Shown here: positions 1 through 9,223 of the stretch, piece after piece
Position numbering within the stretch: the first letter of the stretch is position 1
How the letters are laid out: every line of letters starts with the position of its first letter
NCBI RefSeq assembly: GCF_029688845.1
Contig: NZ_JARUKW010000017.1
Span: 19,379-83,378 of the forward strand
From: Natronococcus sp. A-GB1
Lineage (GTDB): Archaea; Halobacteriota; Halobacteria; Halobacteriales; Natrialbaceae
DNA length: 64,000 bases
Reading direction: 5' to 3'
The notes under the pieces: model-generated
Databases searched by the model: none
Seen by the model: only the letters and a program-made list of their open reading frames with translations
Told to the model about the DNA's origin: nothing
Position numbers and translations under genes: made by a program

Positions 1-522
1 TTTGATGTAGCCGTACCCCTCCGCCTGGAGTTTCGCGATCTCGCCGACAGAGGCGGGAACGATCGTCGCTGCCTCGAGCAGTTCCGACTCGTCGATCCCG
101 AACCCCTCGAGGGAGTTCGCACAGCCTTTGAACGTGACGCCGTCGTCGGCGAGCGAGCTGATCCGCTCGGCGTGGTCGGTCTCGTCTGCGACGTAGATCG
201 TGATCGCCGGCCCGTTTACGACGAACTCGACCGCGTCGGTGTCGGTCGTCTCGTCAGCCAGCAGGTTCTCCAGGTTGGTCAGCGCCCGGTCGTGGTCCCC
301 CTCGTCGCCGCTGGTCAGGTGGAGGATCGTCCTGATAGGTGGCTCCTCGTCGTCCGTGGCGGGTTCCTCGGACTCGTCCGGAGTCTGCTCTCCGTCGCTC
401 TCCGTCTCGGTCGGCTCGGCGTCGTCTTCGTCGTCTCCGCCCGCGCGTCCGACCGCGTAGCCGCCGGCCGTTCCGACCGCGACCACCGATCCGGTTCCCG
501 CGAGGTAGCGTCGTCGGTTCAC
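1..522 (-). CDS. DsrE-family protein with twin-arginine-like N-terminus (3' end off the window)
   Basis: The reverse strand reads from a GTG at 522 to the left edge without a stop (174 codons seen). The product starts with NRRRYLAGTGS and a short Gly/Ala-rich hydrophobic stretch, resembling a Tat signal. An acidic linker follows at about residues 28-60. The rest has a DsrE/DsrF-like pattern: ILHLTSGDEGDH, VEFVVNGPAI, a Cys in FKGCANS and VPASVGEIAKLQAEGYGYI. This fold usually handles sulfane sulfur, but many haloarchaeal members have no known role. An AT-rich box about 25 bases upstream of the GTG favours a leaderless transcript. The nearest upstream ATG runs into a stop. The family call is from pattern only. 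Confidence 0.75.
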   Translation of the reverse strand, partial: MNRRRYLAGTGSVVAVGTAGGYAVGRAGGDDEDDAEPTETESDGEQTPDESEEPATDDEEPPIRTILHLTSGDEGDHDRALTNLENLLADETTDTDAVEFVVNGPAITIYVADETDHAERISSLADDGVTFKGCANSLEGFGIDESELLEAATIVPASVGEIAKLQAEGYGYIK

Positions 523-605
523 ACTCGAGGATACTCGCGAGGTGATAAAAACATTGCAGCCGAGAGTCACTCGAAGAGACACGTACGGAGGACCGCTCGA
601 GAACG

Positions 606-2168
606 CTACCGGTCGACGAACCAGTCGGCGAAGCTCCCCTCGAGCAGCGTCTCGGACTGGTTCTCGACGTAGCGCTGTTGCATCGATTCGATCGCCGCCT
701 CGAGGTCGGCGCCGTCGTCGACGGCCTCCCGGACCCGGTCGTGTTTCCAGCGGGCGGGGGTCATCTTCTGGCGAACCCGCCGACGGAGCGGGTAGAGGTA
801 CTTCGCGGCCTCCTCCTCGGTGAGCCCGCGGTTCGTGAGCCCGTCCTCGGCGTGGGCCAACAGGTCCTCGTAGAGCTCGAGCCGGTCGGTGGTTTCCCGT
901 CCGTCGTTGGTGATCCAGGTCAGTTCGGCGTCGAACCCCTCGCGCATCGCGGCGTAAAAGTTCTCGCGGGCGACCTCCCAGTCGAGTTCGACGATCGGAT
1001 GCTCGAGGCGAGTCAGGCTCTCGAGCAGGCCGGCGAAGGCCGCGAGGAAGGCGATCGAATCTCTGACTGTGGGCTGGGCGGCGACGGGGCGGAACTCGAT
1101 GCGGGCGTTGGCGGCCGAGCGGGTCGGCCCGCCGAACACCGGGCGGACCCACCGCCAGTAGGTGCCGTGCTTGCGCCGGAAGTGCGAGAAGCTGTCGTCG
1201 AAGCGCTCGCCGTCGTCGACGGGCATCGGGACGATGGTGTCGTCAGCGGCGATTCGATCGATCGCCTCGTCGACGCTCCCGAGATCCTTCGGGAACCGAA
1301 CCTTCCCCTCGCCCGTCGAGGGGTCGTTGAGCACCGTCTCGAAGACGCTGATCCGGTGTTCCATCCAGGCATCTTCGAGGACGTCCTCGGCCGACGCCGA
1401 CTCGTCGTACAGATCCGGCGGGAAGAAGGGCGAGTTGACGCCGAGCGCGAGCAGCGGGCCGGCGACGCGAAGCGCGTAGTTGAAGTACAGCGGCAGGTCG
1501 GGCGCGTGGGCGACCTGGTAGTGGGGCTGGATCGAGGTGATCAGGCTCTCGGGCATGACGGTGTCGGCCTGCAGGGAGACGTGGGGCGCCTCGATGCGCA
1601 TTCCCGCGGTGTCGGCCCCGCTCGTGTTCGCCATCGCGTGGTAGCGTCCCGAGTCGCTCATGTTCGTCGCGACGCGGATCGTCCGTTCGGTCCCGTCCTC
1701 GGCCGTGATCGTCTGCTCGATGCTGTCGGTGAGGTAGGTCGCCGCGTCCTCGCCCTCTGGCGGGATCGTCCACAGCGAGTCGCTCACCAGTCGCATCCCC
1801 TCGGATCGGGTCACCCGCAGCGCGGTCTGGAGCCGGGCCTTGATTTCGGACTCCTGGGCGACCAGCCCGTACGTGCTCAGCGGCTGGGGGCTGGTCGTCA
1901 TCTCGGCGTTGTGCAAGCCGAGCTCCTTCTCGAAGCCGATCAGCTCGAGCAGCCGTCGCGGCACTCGGCGAAGCGTGCAGTCGTCGGATTTGGCGGCGTA
2001 GAACTCGTACTCGAAGCCGACGATCGCCTGCGGGTTGTCAAAGACACCCTCCTCGACGGCCTCCTTGATCACCTCGGCGTCGGCCTCGGCCCGGTCGCGA
2101 AACTCGTCGGCGTCGACGGACAGCACGTCCGCGACCCGCCCCGCGAGCTCCGCCTCTCCTGATGACAT
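606..2168 (-). CDS. GCS2-like carboxylate-amine ligase (possible glutamate-cysteine ligase)
   Basis: This is a 520-residue soluble acidic protein. Near residue 50 it has GFEYEFYAA, matching the first catalytic acidic motif of the GCS2 family, and near residue 360 NARIEFRPVAAQPT, matching the Arg-Glu-x-Arg segment of that family. Haloarchaea use gamma-glutamylcysteine as their main low-molecular-weight thiol, and GCS2-type enzymes make it in characterised species. This protein is longer than the usual ~360-residue form, so substrate identity is uncertain and another ATP-dependent amine ligation is possible. The ATG at 2168 is the first good start. It is divergent from the DNA ligase gene with about 95 bases between them. 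Confidence 0.6.
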   Translation of the reverse strand: MSSGEAELAGRVADVLSVDADEFRDRAEADAEVIKEAVEEGVFDNPQAIVGFEYEFYAAKSDDCTLRRVPRRLLELIGFEKELGLHNAEMTTSPQPLSTYGLVAQESEIKARLQTALRVTRSEGMRLVSDSLWTIPPEGEDAATYLTDSIEQTITAEDGTERTIRVATNMSDSGRYHAMANTSGADTAGMRIEAPHVSLQADTVMPESLITSIQPHYQVAHAPDLPLYFNYALRVAGPLLALGVNSPFFPPDLYDESASAEDVLEDAWMEHRISVFETVLNDPSTGEGKVRFPKDLGSVDEAIDRIAADDTIVPMPVDDGERFDDSFSHFRRKHGTYWRWVRPVFGGPTRSAANARIEFRPVAAQPTVRDSIAFLAAFAGLLESLTRLEHPIVELDWEVARENFYAAMREGFDAELTWITNDGRETTDRLELYEDLLAHAEDGLTNRGLTEEEAAKYLYPLRRRVRQKMTPARWKHDRVREAVDDGADLEAAIESMQQRYVENQSETLLEGSFADWFVDR

Positions 2169-2264
2169 ACACCCCTGTCCGAGCCCGACTGTCTTGAAAG
2201 CACGCTCTCGAGGATCGCCCCGTCTCCGAACGGTTTTACACCCGCCGACGGCTACACGCTACCG

Positions 2265-4028
2265 ATGGAGTTCGCCACGTTCGCCGACCGAGCCGCCGCG
2301 ATCGAAGCCGAGTCCGCGGACCTCGAGATCGTCGCCCGCGTCGCGACCCTGCTCGAGGACGCGGCCGACGGCGACGGCTCGCGGACCGTCGAGATTGTCG
2401 CCCGCTACGTCCAGGGACGGATCTTCCCGGCCTGGACCTCGAGAACGCTCGATATCGGACCCAGCGCCTGCGACGAGGCGATCGCTCGCGCAGCCGGGAC
2501 GAACGTCTCCCCCGACGACGTCGAGGATCGGCTCGCCGAGGTCGGCGAGATCGGCGACGTAGCGGCGAGCTACGACTTCGGCGGCCAGCGGGGGCTGGGC
2601 GCCTTCGGGAACGGCGGTAGCGGCGACGACACAAACGGTGGCAGTGACCTCACGGTCCTGGAAGTCGACGAGACCCTGCGCGACCTCGCGGCCGCGGAGG
2701 GGTCGGGCAGCCAGGACCGAAAGGTCGACCTGCTGTTCGGTCTGTTCAACCGGTGCTCGAGCGACGAGGCTCGGTACCTCGCCCGCCTCGTGCTCTCGGA
2801 GATGCGCATCGGCGTCGGCGAGGGAACGGTCAGGGACGCGATCGGTGAGGCGTTCGACGTCCCCGTCGAGGACGTCGAGCGCGCGCTGCAGGTCTCGAAC
2901 GACTACGGCGAGGTCGCTCGCGTCGCCCTCGAGGATGGCTCCGAGGGCCTCGAGGCGATGACCCTCGAGGTCGGCCGCCCGGTCCAGGCGATGCTCGCCC
3001 AGGCTGGCACCGTCACGGAGGCGCTCGAGGATTGGGACGAAGCCGGCGTCGAATGGAAGTACGACGGTGCTAGGGTGCAACTGCACCACGATCCGGCCGG
3101 CGTGGCGGTCGACGACGCGGACGCGACTTCCCCGAACGGACCGGTGGGCGAAACGCGGGCCTTCTCGAGGAACATGGAGGATGTCACCGACGCCCTCCCC
3201 GAGGTCGTCGAGTTCGCCGACGACCACCTCGAGGAGCCGGTCATTCTCGACGGCGAGGTCGTCGCCATCGACGACGACGGCACCCCGCTGCCGTTCCAGG
3301 AGGTACTCAAGCGCTTCCGGCGCAAACACGACGTCGCGAAAGCTCGCGAGGACGTCTCCGTTCGGTCCGTCTTCTTCGACTGTCTCCACGCCGACGGCGA
3401 GGATCTGCTCGAGGAGCCCCTGACGACCCGCCACGACCGCCTCGAGGCCGTCCTCCGCGAGGAGCCCGGCCAAGAGCCCGACGAGGTCGAGGGGCTCTCA
3501 CTGCTGTGGCACACCGACGACCCCGACGAGATCGAACGGATCGATACCGACGCGCTCGAGGCGGGTCACGAGGGGATCATGCTCAAGAACCTCGAGTCGA
3601 CGTACTCGCCGGGGCGTCGCGGGAAGCACTGGCGCAAGCGGAAACCCGACGTCGAAACGCTGGATTGTGTCGTCACGGGCGCGGAGTGGGGCGAGGGACG
3701 GCGGGCGACGTTCCTGGGCACGTTCGAGCTGTCGGTGCGAGACGGTGACGCGCTCGAGACGGTCGGAAAGGTCGCGACCGGGATCACCGACGAGAAGCTC
3801 GCGGAGCTGACCGAACTGCTCGAGCCCCATATCGCGAGCGAGGACGGCCAGACGGTCGAGCTCGAGCCCGCGGTCGTCTTCGAGGTCGGCTACGAGGAGA
3901 TCCAGACCTCGCCGACGTACTCGTCGGGCTACGCCCTGCGATTCCCGCGGTTCGTCGGCGTGCGCTCGGACAAAGATCCCGGCGACGCAGACAGCGTGGG
4001 ACGGCTCGAGCGGCTTCGCGATCGGTAA
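2265..4028 (+). CDS. ligA: ATP-dependent DNA ligase
   Basis: A 587-residue archaeal/eukaryal-type DNA ligase. The N-terminal helical DNA-binding domain spans roughly 1-240. The adenylation motif I appears as EWKYDGARVQ near residue 265, with the Lys as the AMP acceptor. Further motifs are visible as FSRNMEDVT, ILDGEVVAIDDDG, EGIMLKNLES and the Lys-rich HWRKRKPD near 465. The C-terminal OB-fold ends with VFEVGYEEIQTSPTYSSGYALRFPRF. Length and motif order match the archaeal replicative ligase that seals Okazaki fragments. An acidic, Gly-rich insertion (about 105-140) is typical of haloarchaeal proteins. The ATG at 2265 lies about 40 bases after an AT-rich box. Confidence 0.95.
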   Translation: MEFATFADRAAAIEAESADLEIVARVATLLEDAADGDGSRTVEIVARYVQGRIFPAWTSRTLDIGPSACDEAIARAAGTNVSPDDVEDRLAEVGEIGDVAASYDFGGQRGLGAFGNGGSGDDTNGGSDLTVLEVDETLRDLAAAEGSGSQDRKVDLLFGLFNRCSSDEARYLARLVLSEMRIGVGEGTVRDAIGEAFDVPVEDVERALQVSNDYGEVARVALEDGSEGLEAMTLEVGRPVQAMLAQAGTVTEALEDWDEAGVEWKYDGARVQLHHDPAGVAVDDADATSPNGPVGETRAFSRNMEDVTDALPEVVEFADDHLEEPVILDGEVVAIDDDGTPLPFQEVLKRFRRKHDVAKAREDVSVRSVFFDCLHADGEDLLEEPLTTRHDRLEAVLREEPGQEPDEVEGLSLLWHTDDPDEIERIDTDALEAGHEGIMLKNLESTYSPGRRGKHWRKRKPDVETLDCVVTGAEWGEGRRATFLGTFELSVRDGDALETVGKVATGITDEKLAELTELLEPHIASEDGQTVELEPAVVFEVGYEEIQTSPTYSSGYALRFPRFVGVRSDKDPGDADSVGRLERLRDR

Positions 4029-4073
4029 GCGGGAGATGGCTCGGTTCAGAAGGACGGATTTGCGAGAAGCGAC

Positions 4074-4742
4074 TTATCCGAAGTTCTCGATCAGCGCCTC
4101 GTCGGAATCGCCGCCCGCGTCGTCGATCGTCTCGGCGACGAAGGTAACGAAGTCGTGGAAACCGAAGGCGTAGAGCTGTCCCTCCTCGAGGTGGGCTTCG
4201 ATCGCCTCGCGCAGGCGCTCCTCGTCGTCCTCGTCGACGAAGACGACCGCCGCGCCGGCGTCCTCGAGGGCCTCGAGGCGGTCGACGTGGGCCGGTTCGT
4301 CGTCCTGATAGACCACGACGGCATCGTGGCCCGCGTCGTGGGCGGCCTCGGCGATCGAGACCGCGGGACCGACGCCGGGGCCGCCCGCGACGGCGACGAT
4401 ATCTCGGTCCTGTTCGTAGGTGATCTCGCCGAAGGGCCCCTCGACGTGGACGACCGCGCCGGGCTCGAGGTCGGCGAGCCACGGCGAGAGGTCGCCGTCG
4501 GGGTCGACGCCGACGGTGAGTTCGAACGTGTCCTCGACCGAGGCCGACGAGAGCGTGTAGTGACGCGCGACGACGTCGTCCTCGTCGTGGTCCGCCTGCT
4601 GGTCGTCGGCTCCCGGCACGGCCCGGAGCAACACGAACTGCCCCGGGAGCGCGTCGAACCCGTCGGGAGTCTCGAGTTCGAGCGCGACGGTTTCGGGGCC
4701 GACCTCGCGTACGGCGTCGACGGCGACTGGCGTCCCGTTCAT
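4074..4742 (-). CDS. FNR-like FAD/NAD(P)-binding oxidoreductase
   Basis: A 222-residue two-domain flavoprotein of the ferredoxin-NADP reductase superfamily. The FAD domain (about 1-100) has LPGQFVLLRAV and the signature RHYTLSSASVEDTFELTV, in which the Arg-x-Tyr-x-x-Ser loop contacts FAD. The nucleotide-binding domain (about 105-222) has AVAGGPGVGPAVSIAE. No iron-sulfur Cys cluster is present, so it would need a separate electron partner such as ferredoxin. It is divergent from the 2-oxoacid:ferredoxin oxidoreductase genes, which reduce ferredoxin. A shared role in ferredoxin/NAD(P)H exchange is a reasonable guess but is not shown by the sequence. Confidence 0.8.
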   Translation of the reverse strand: MNGTPVAVDAVREVGPETVALELETPDGFDALPGQFVLLRAVPGADDQQADHDEDDVVARHYTLSSASVEDTFELTVGVDPDGDLSPWLADLEPGAVVHVEGPFGEITYEQDRDIVAVAGGPGVGPAVSIAEAAHDAGHDAVVVYQDDEPAHVDRLEALEDAGAAVVFVDEDDEERLREAIEAHLEEGQLYAFGFHDFVTFVAETIDDAGGDSDEALIENFG

Positions 4743-4890
4743 ATCTCACCAGTTCGGGAGGAGCGTGAAAAGCAGTTCCGTTCAGGCCGAAACGAGCGGA
4801 GGCGACTCACTGATATACTCACGCCCGAGTAAGCCTCCGTGGGGGCTTTCAGAAGCCTTTTCATTTACTGGGAGCAAGGTTCTTCATAAC

Positions 4891-6648
4891 ATGGCAGCGG
4901 ACCTCAACTGGGCGATCGGAGGCGAGGCTGGCGACGGCATCGACTCCACGGGTAAAATCTTCGCTCAAGCGCTCTCGCGTGCCGGGCGACACGTATTCAC
5001 CTCGAAGGACTTCGCGTCTCGGATCCGTGGCGGCTACACGGCCTACAAGATCCGAACGTCCGTCGACGAGGTCCAGAGCGTCGTCGACCGACTCGACATC
5101 CTCGTCGCGCTTACACAGCGAACGATCGACGAGAATCTGGACGAACTCCACGACGGCAGCGCGATCATCTACGACGGCGAACGATCCTGGGACGCCGAAA
5201 TTCCCGAGGAGATGAGGGGGATCGACGTCCCGCTGAAGTCGCTGGCCGAGGACGCCGGCGGCGCGATCATGCGCAACATCGTCGCGCTCGGCGCCGCCTG
5301 CGAGATCACCGGCTTCGACGTCGAGTACTTAGACGAGTCCCTCGAGAAGCGCTTCGGCGGCAAGGGGACCCAGATCGTCGAGAACAACAAGGAGGCGGCC
5401 CGCCTGGGCCAGGAGTACGTCCAGGACAACTACGACGTCGATGACCTCGGCTACGACATGGAGACGACCGACGAGGACTACGTCCTGCTCAACGGCAACG
5501 AGGCGATCGGCATGGGTGCGATCGCCGCGGGCTGCCGGTTCTACGCGGGGTATCCGATCACGCCCGCGACCTCGATCATGGAGTACCTGACGGGCCGACT
5601 CGAGGAGTATGGCGGTCACGTCGTTCAGGCCGAAGACGAGCTCTCCGCGATCAACATGACGCTCGGCGCCGCCCGAGCGGGTGCGCGATCGATGACTGCG
5701 ACCTCCGGCGCCGGAATCGACCTGATGACCGAGACGTTCGGCCTGGTCGCGACCAGCGAGACGCCGATGGTCATCTGCGACGTCATGCGATCGGGTCCCT
5801 CGACGGGGATGCCGACCAAACAGGAGCAGGGCGATCTGAACATGGCCCTATACGGCGGCCACGGCGAGATTCCGCGCTTCGTCGTCGCGCCCACCTCGAT
5901 CACGGAGTGTTTCTGGAAGACCGTCGAGGCGTTCAACCTCGCCGAGAAGTACAACACGCCCGTGTTCCTCGTCTCCGACCTGGCGATGTCGGTCACCGAA
6001 CAGACGTTCCCGCCCGAGGCGTTCGACATGGACGCCGTCGAGATCGACCGCGGCAAGCTCGTCGACGACGAGGAGGTCCAGGAGTGGCTCGACAGCCAGG
6101 GCCGCTTCCGTGCCCACGCCGCGACCGAGGACGGCGTCAGCCCGCGATCGATCCCCGGCACGACCGACGGCGCCCACATGAGCACGGGGCTCGAGCACGA
6201 CGAACTCGGGCGCCGAACCGAGGAAACCGAGGTTCGCGTTCAGCAGGTCGACAAGCGAAACCGAAAGGTCGAGACCGCGAAGAACGAGGAGGAGTGGGAC
6301 TACCGCGAGTTCGGGAACGAGGACGCGGAGAATCTCGTCATCTCCTGGGGGTCGAACGAGGGTGCGCTGGTCGAAGCCCTCGAGTACCTCGAGGACGAAG
6401 ACGTCGACGTCCGCGTCATCTCGGTGCCGTACATCTTCCCGCGACCCGACCTCGAAGACGAGATCGAGGCCGCCGAGGAGACGATCGTCGTCGAGTGTAA
6501 CGCGACGGGACAGTTCGCGGACGTGATCGAACACGACGCCCTCACCCGCGTGAAACGCATCAACAAGTACACCGGCGTCCGATTCAAGGCGGACGAGCTG
6601 GCTGAAGAGATTACGACCAAACTCACCGAGGAGGTGCCCGCACAATGA
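4891..6648 (+). CDS. korA: 2-oxoacid:ferredoxin oxidoreductase, alpha (fused gamma-alpha) subunit
   Basis: A 585-residue subunit starting at MAADLNWAIGGEAGDGIDS. An in-frame upstream extension exists, but it is not conserved-looking and the ATG at 4891 follows an AT-rich stretch. Residues 1-190 form the gamma domain, with the glycine-rich ligand site and SRIRGGYTAYKIR. Residues 200-585 form the alpha domain, with AGYPITPATSIMEYL and QAEDELSAINMTLGAARAG. With the beta subunit it makes the TPP- and Fe-S-dependent enzyme that oxidatively decarboxylates a 2-oxoacid to an acyl-CoA and reduces ferredoxin. Subunit sizes fit the 2-oxoglutarate enzyme of haloarchaea better than the pyruvate one, but substrate is inferred. 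The stop overlaps the next ATG (ATGA). Confidence 0.88.
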   Translation: MAADLNWAIGGEAGDGIDSTGKIFAQALSRAGRHVFTSKDFASRIRGGYTAYKIRTSVDEVQSVVDRLDILVALTQRTIDENLDELHDGSAIIYDGERSWDAEIPEEMRGIDVPLKSLAEDAGGAIMRNIVALGAACEITGFDVEYLDESLEKRFGGKGTQIVENNKEAARLGQEYVQDNYDVDDLGYDMETTDEDYVLLNGNEAIGMGAIAAGCRFYAGYPITPATSIMEYLTGRLEEYGGHVVQAEDELSAINMTLGAARAGARSMTATSGAGIDLMTETFGLVATSETPMVICDVMRSGPSTGMPTKQEQGDLNMALYGGHGEIPRFVVAPTSITECFWKTVEAFNLAEKYNTPVFLVSDLAMSVTEQTFPPEAFDMDAVEIDRGKLVDDEEVQEWLDSQGRFRAHAATEDGVSPRSIPGTTDGAHMSTGLEHDELGRRTEETEVRVQQVDKRNRKVETAKNEEEWDYREFGNEDAENLVISWGSNEGALVEALEYLEDEDVDVRVISVPYIFPRPDLEDEIEAAEETIVVECNATGQFADVIEHDALTRVKRINKYTGVRFKADELAEEITTKLTEEVPAQ

Positions 6649-7511
6649 GCTCCGACGTTAGATTCACAGACTTCAAGTCCGACAAGCAGCCGACCTGGTG
6701 TCCCGGATGCGGCGACTTCGGGACGATGAACGGCATGATGAAAGCCCTCGCCGAGACCGGCAACGACCCCGACAACACGTTCGTCGTCGCCGGGATCGGC
6801 TGTTCCGGCAAGATCGGGACCTACATGCACAGCTACGCCCTCCACGGCGTCCACGGCCGTGCGCTTCCGGTCGGTCAGGGGGTCAAGATGTCCCGACCCG
6901 ACATCGAAGTGATGGTCGCCGGCGGGGACGGCGACGGCTACTCGATCGGTGCCGGCCACTTCGTCCACGCCGTCCGCCGGAACGTCGACATGACCTACGT
7001 CGTCATGGACAACCGCATCTACGGGCTCACGAAGGGCCAGGCCTCGCCGACCTCGCGGTCGGACTTCGAGACCTCGACGACCCCCGAAGGTCCCAAACAG
7101 CCGCCGGTCAACCCGCTCGCGCTCGCGCTGGCCTCCGGCGCCTCCTTTATCGCGCAGTCCTTTGCCTCCGACGCCCTGCGCCACCAGGAGATCGTCCAGA
7201 AGGCGATCGAACACGACGGCTTCGGCTTCGTCAACGTCTTCAGCCCCTGCGTGACGTTCAACGACGTCGACACCTACGACTACTTCCGCGACTCGCTGGT
7301 GGACCTCCAGGAAGAGGAGGACCACGATCCGAACGATTACGAGGCCGCGAAGGAAGTCATCCTCGACAGCGAGAAGGAGTACCAGGGCGTGATGTACCAG
7401 GCCGAGAACTCGGTGCCGTACAACGAACAACACGGCGTCACCGAGGACATGTCCGAGATTCCCGACGGCGCCCCCGAGGATGCGATGGATCTCGTCCGCG
7501 AGTTCTACTGA
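6645..7511 (+). CDS. korB: 2-oxoacid:ferredoxin oxidoreductase, beta subunit
   Basis: A 288-residue TPP-binding subunit, translationally coupled to korA through a 4-base overlap. It shows QPTWCPGCGDFGTMNGM with the conserved Cys pair, GIGCSGKIGTYM, the thiamine diphosphate segment VAGGDGDGYSIG followed by MDNRIYGLTKGQASPTS, and NVFSPCVTFND, whose Cys is the usual additional cluster ligand. The length matches haloarchaeal 2-oxoglutarate-type beta subunits (about 285-290). The complex replaces NAD-linked dehydrogenase complexes in the oxidative TCA cycle of halophilic archaea. Choice between 2-oxoglutarate and pyruvate rests on length and organisation only. Confidence 0.88.
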   Translation: MSSDVRFTDFKSDKQPTWCPGCGDFGTMNGMMKALAETGNDPDNTFVVAGIGCSGKIGTYMHSYALHGVHGRALPVGQGVKMSRPDIEVMVAGGDGDGYSIGAGHFVHAVRRNVDMTYVVMDNRIYGLTKGQASPTSRSDFETSTTPEGPKQPPVNPLALALASGASFIAQSFASDALRHQEIVQKAIEHDGFGFVNVFSPCVTFNDVDTYDYFRDSLVDLQEEEDHDPNDYEAAKEVILDSEKEYQGVMYQAENSVPYNEQHGVTEDMSEIPDGAPEDAMDLVREFY

Positions 7512-7691
7512 CGGCCGCGGTTTCGACGACGATCTTTCGACGACAGCTGCCCCACGAGCGACGTGTCCCGAGCGTTTCGTTGGTGCTCGGGTCGCTGTCG
7601 AACTCGAGACATCGACCGATCACCAAATAAACGACAGGGCCCGTGGGACGCTACCCCACGTTCATAGGGGTTGCTGCCGTACTCCCCTTCG

Positions 7692-8522
7692 ATGTACGGG
7701 GAAATTCTCGTCGCAACGGACGGCAGCGATATCGCGACGACCGCAGCCGACCGCGGACTTGAGATCGCCGATCGGCTCGAGGCGACCGTTCACGTCGTCT
7801 CGGTCGTCGACCGGGCGGACGCCGACGACGAGTCGGCCCACGAACGCCACCGGGAGTACGTCGAGCGCGTCGAACGCGACTGTCACGACCGGGGTCTCAC
7901 CGTCGAGACGAGCGTTCGCTCCGGTCGGCCCAGCCGGGAGCTGCTCGCGTACGCCGACGAGTACGACGTCGAGCTGATCGTCATGGGTACTCACGGACGA
8001 ACGGGTCTGGCGCGCTGGCTCATGGGCAGCGTCGCGATCGCGGTCGTTCGCGAGGCGCGGTGTCCGGTGCTCACCGTCAACGCGAACGTCGCGGACCCGC
8101 CTCGGAAGATCGACGACGTACTCATCGCGACCGACGGCCGACCGGGAGTGGAGGCGGCCGTCGATCGAGGGCTCGAACTCGCGGCGGCCTACGGCTCGCG
8201 CGTCCACGCGCTGTCCGTCGTCAACGACGTGCACTCGCACACGAGCATCGTTCTCGAGGCCCTCGAGGAGGTCGGCGAACGTTCGACGAGCGCGATCGCC
8301 GACCGCGCGAGCGAGCGCGGCCTCGAGACCGAGCGCGCGATCGAACGGGGCGTTCCCAATCGGGAGATCGTCGCCTACGCCGACGAGCGCGACGTCGACC
8401 TCGTCGTCGTGGGAACGGAGAGTCGCTCGGGACTCGATCGCGTCGTCGCCGGGAGCGTCTCCCAACGGGTGATCGGCACTGCATCGGTTCCGGTGCTGTC
8501 GGTCCGGACCATCGACCGATAG
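7692..8522 (+). CDS. Tandem UspA universal stress protein
   Basis: A 276-residue protein with two universal stress domains. Domain 1 (about 1-135) begins MYGEILVATDGSDIA and ends with GTHGRTGLARWLMGS, a G-x2-G-x9-G-S ATP-binding pattern. Domain 2 (about 140-276) begins DDVLIATDGRPGVEAA and ends with GTESRSGLDRVVAGS, where the second Gly of the pattern is missing. The ATG at 7692 is preferred to a slightly upstream GTG because it opens directly on the first beta strand. UspA proteins bind ATP and act in stress survival. No partner gene is adjacent. Confidence 0.88.
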   Translation: MYGEILVATDGSDIATTAADRGLEIADRLEATVHVVSVVDRADADDESAHERHREYVERVERDCHDRGLTVETSVRSGRPSRELLAYADEYDVELIVMGTHGRTGLARWLMGSVAIAVVREARCPVLTVNANVADPPRKIDDVLIATDGRPGVEAAVDRGLELAAAYGSRVHALSVVNDVHSHTSIVLEALEEVGERSTSAIADRASERGLETERAIERGVPNREIVAYADERDVDLVVVGTESRSGLDRVVAGSVSQRVIGTASVPVLSVRTIDR

Positions 8523-8559
8523 CCGATCCCGAAGCGGGATTGGTCTCGACGGTCCCCCT

Positions 8560-8938
8560 CGAGAGCCTCGCGCTCGTGTTCGTCGTCGAACTGCGTACCG
8601 TCCTGGCGCGGTTCCCCTTTCTCTTCGACGAAATTAGCACCACAGGAGGTCGTTCTCTGGAGCGTCTCGTCCGGACCATGGTCTCGGCGTCGGTCTTCGG
8701 CCTCCTCGAGGAGGGGCTCACGGCGGAGACACCGCTCGAAATCGACATTTTCGAGTCTTTTGCAGCCGATCAGCGTTGTCCTTCCGTTCGGATTCGGCGT
8801 CGCCGACGGAGCGATAATCTCCCTCGTTCTCACGGAGGCGCTGGCGATCGGCGGGGAGTTGCCACGAGGTGGAAAGGCCAAACTGGCAGCCGGTGCCGCC
8901 GTCGACGTGCTCGTCATGGTTCGGCTCGCGTTCGTCTG
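8560..8938 (+). pseudogene. Possible decayed membrane-protein gene
   Basis: Two overlapping forward frames look protein-like but cannot be joined without a frameshift near 8750-8765. The first reads a hydrophobic segment (LALVFVVELRTVLARFPFLFDE) with EGLTAETPLEID further on. The second reads VVLPFGFGVADGAIISLVL and EALAIGGELPRGG, ending LAFV at the stop near 8938. No confident start codon is present. It could be the remains of a small membrane protein, or chance open frames in GC-rich DNA. No family was recognised. The stretch from about 8940 to 9223 holds no gene that I can see. Confidence 0.3.
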
Positions 8939-9090
8939 AACCAGCGGGTCTTTCGAAACGACCGAACCGGCAACTCGGCCGTACCCGCCCTGCGCCGACG
9001 ACACTTCTAGAAGACTTATACCTATCACGGATCCACCTTGTCTCCGTAGACGATAGTTTCCCTAGCCTGATTTTAAACAATTCCTGAATA

Positions 9091-9098
9091 TTTATATT
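9091..9098 (+). promoter_or_regulatory. Candidate TATA box for the repeat/beta-helix gene
   Basis: TTTATATT lies in the most AT-rich stretch of a 700-base gap, about 125 bases before the ATG at 9224. In archaea transcription would start some 25 bases downstream, which would give an unusually long leader of about 100 bases for a haloarchaeon. Confidence 0.35.
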
Positions 9099-9223
9099 GC
9101 TGCAGTTATACTATATCTAAAACGGCCAACAAAATCTGAAATCAAACTGAGCAGACTAAGATCAAAGAAGGATAGCAGCTCGAAATTACCACACACGATC
9201 AACGGAAGCGAAAACGCGAAACG

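Noticed and set aside
678..2162. A 494-codon forward frame opposite the GCS2-like gene
   Set aside because: It is the antisense shadow of the GCS2-like ligase, with repetitive Val/Arg/Gly composition and no motifs.
2259..3473. A 404-codon reverse frame opposite the DNA ligase gene
   Set aside because: Antisense shadow: composition mirrors the ligase codons, and no start signal or family pattern is present.
4765..4890. Longer N-terminus for korA from an upstream ATG
   Set aside because: The extra 42 residues do not resemble the family, whose proteins begin near MAADLNWAIGGEAG, and a promoter-like AT stretch lies between the two starts.
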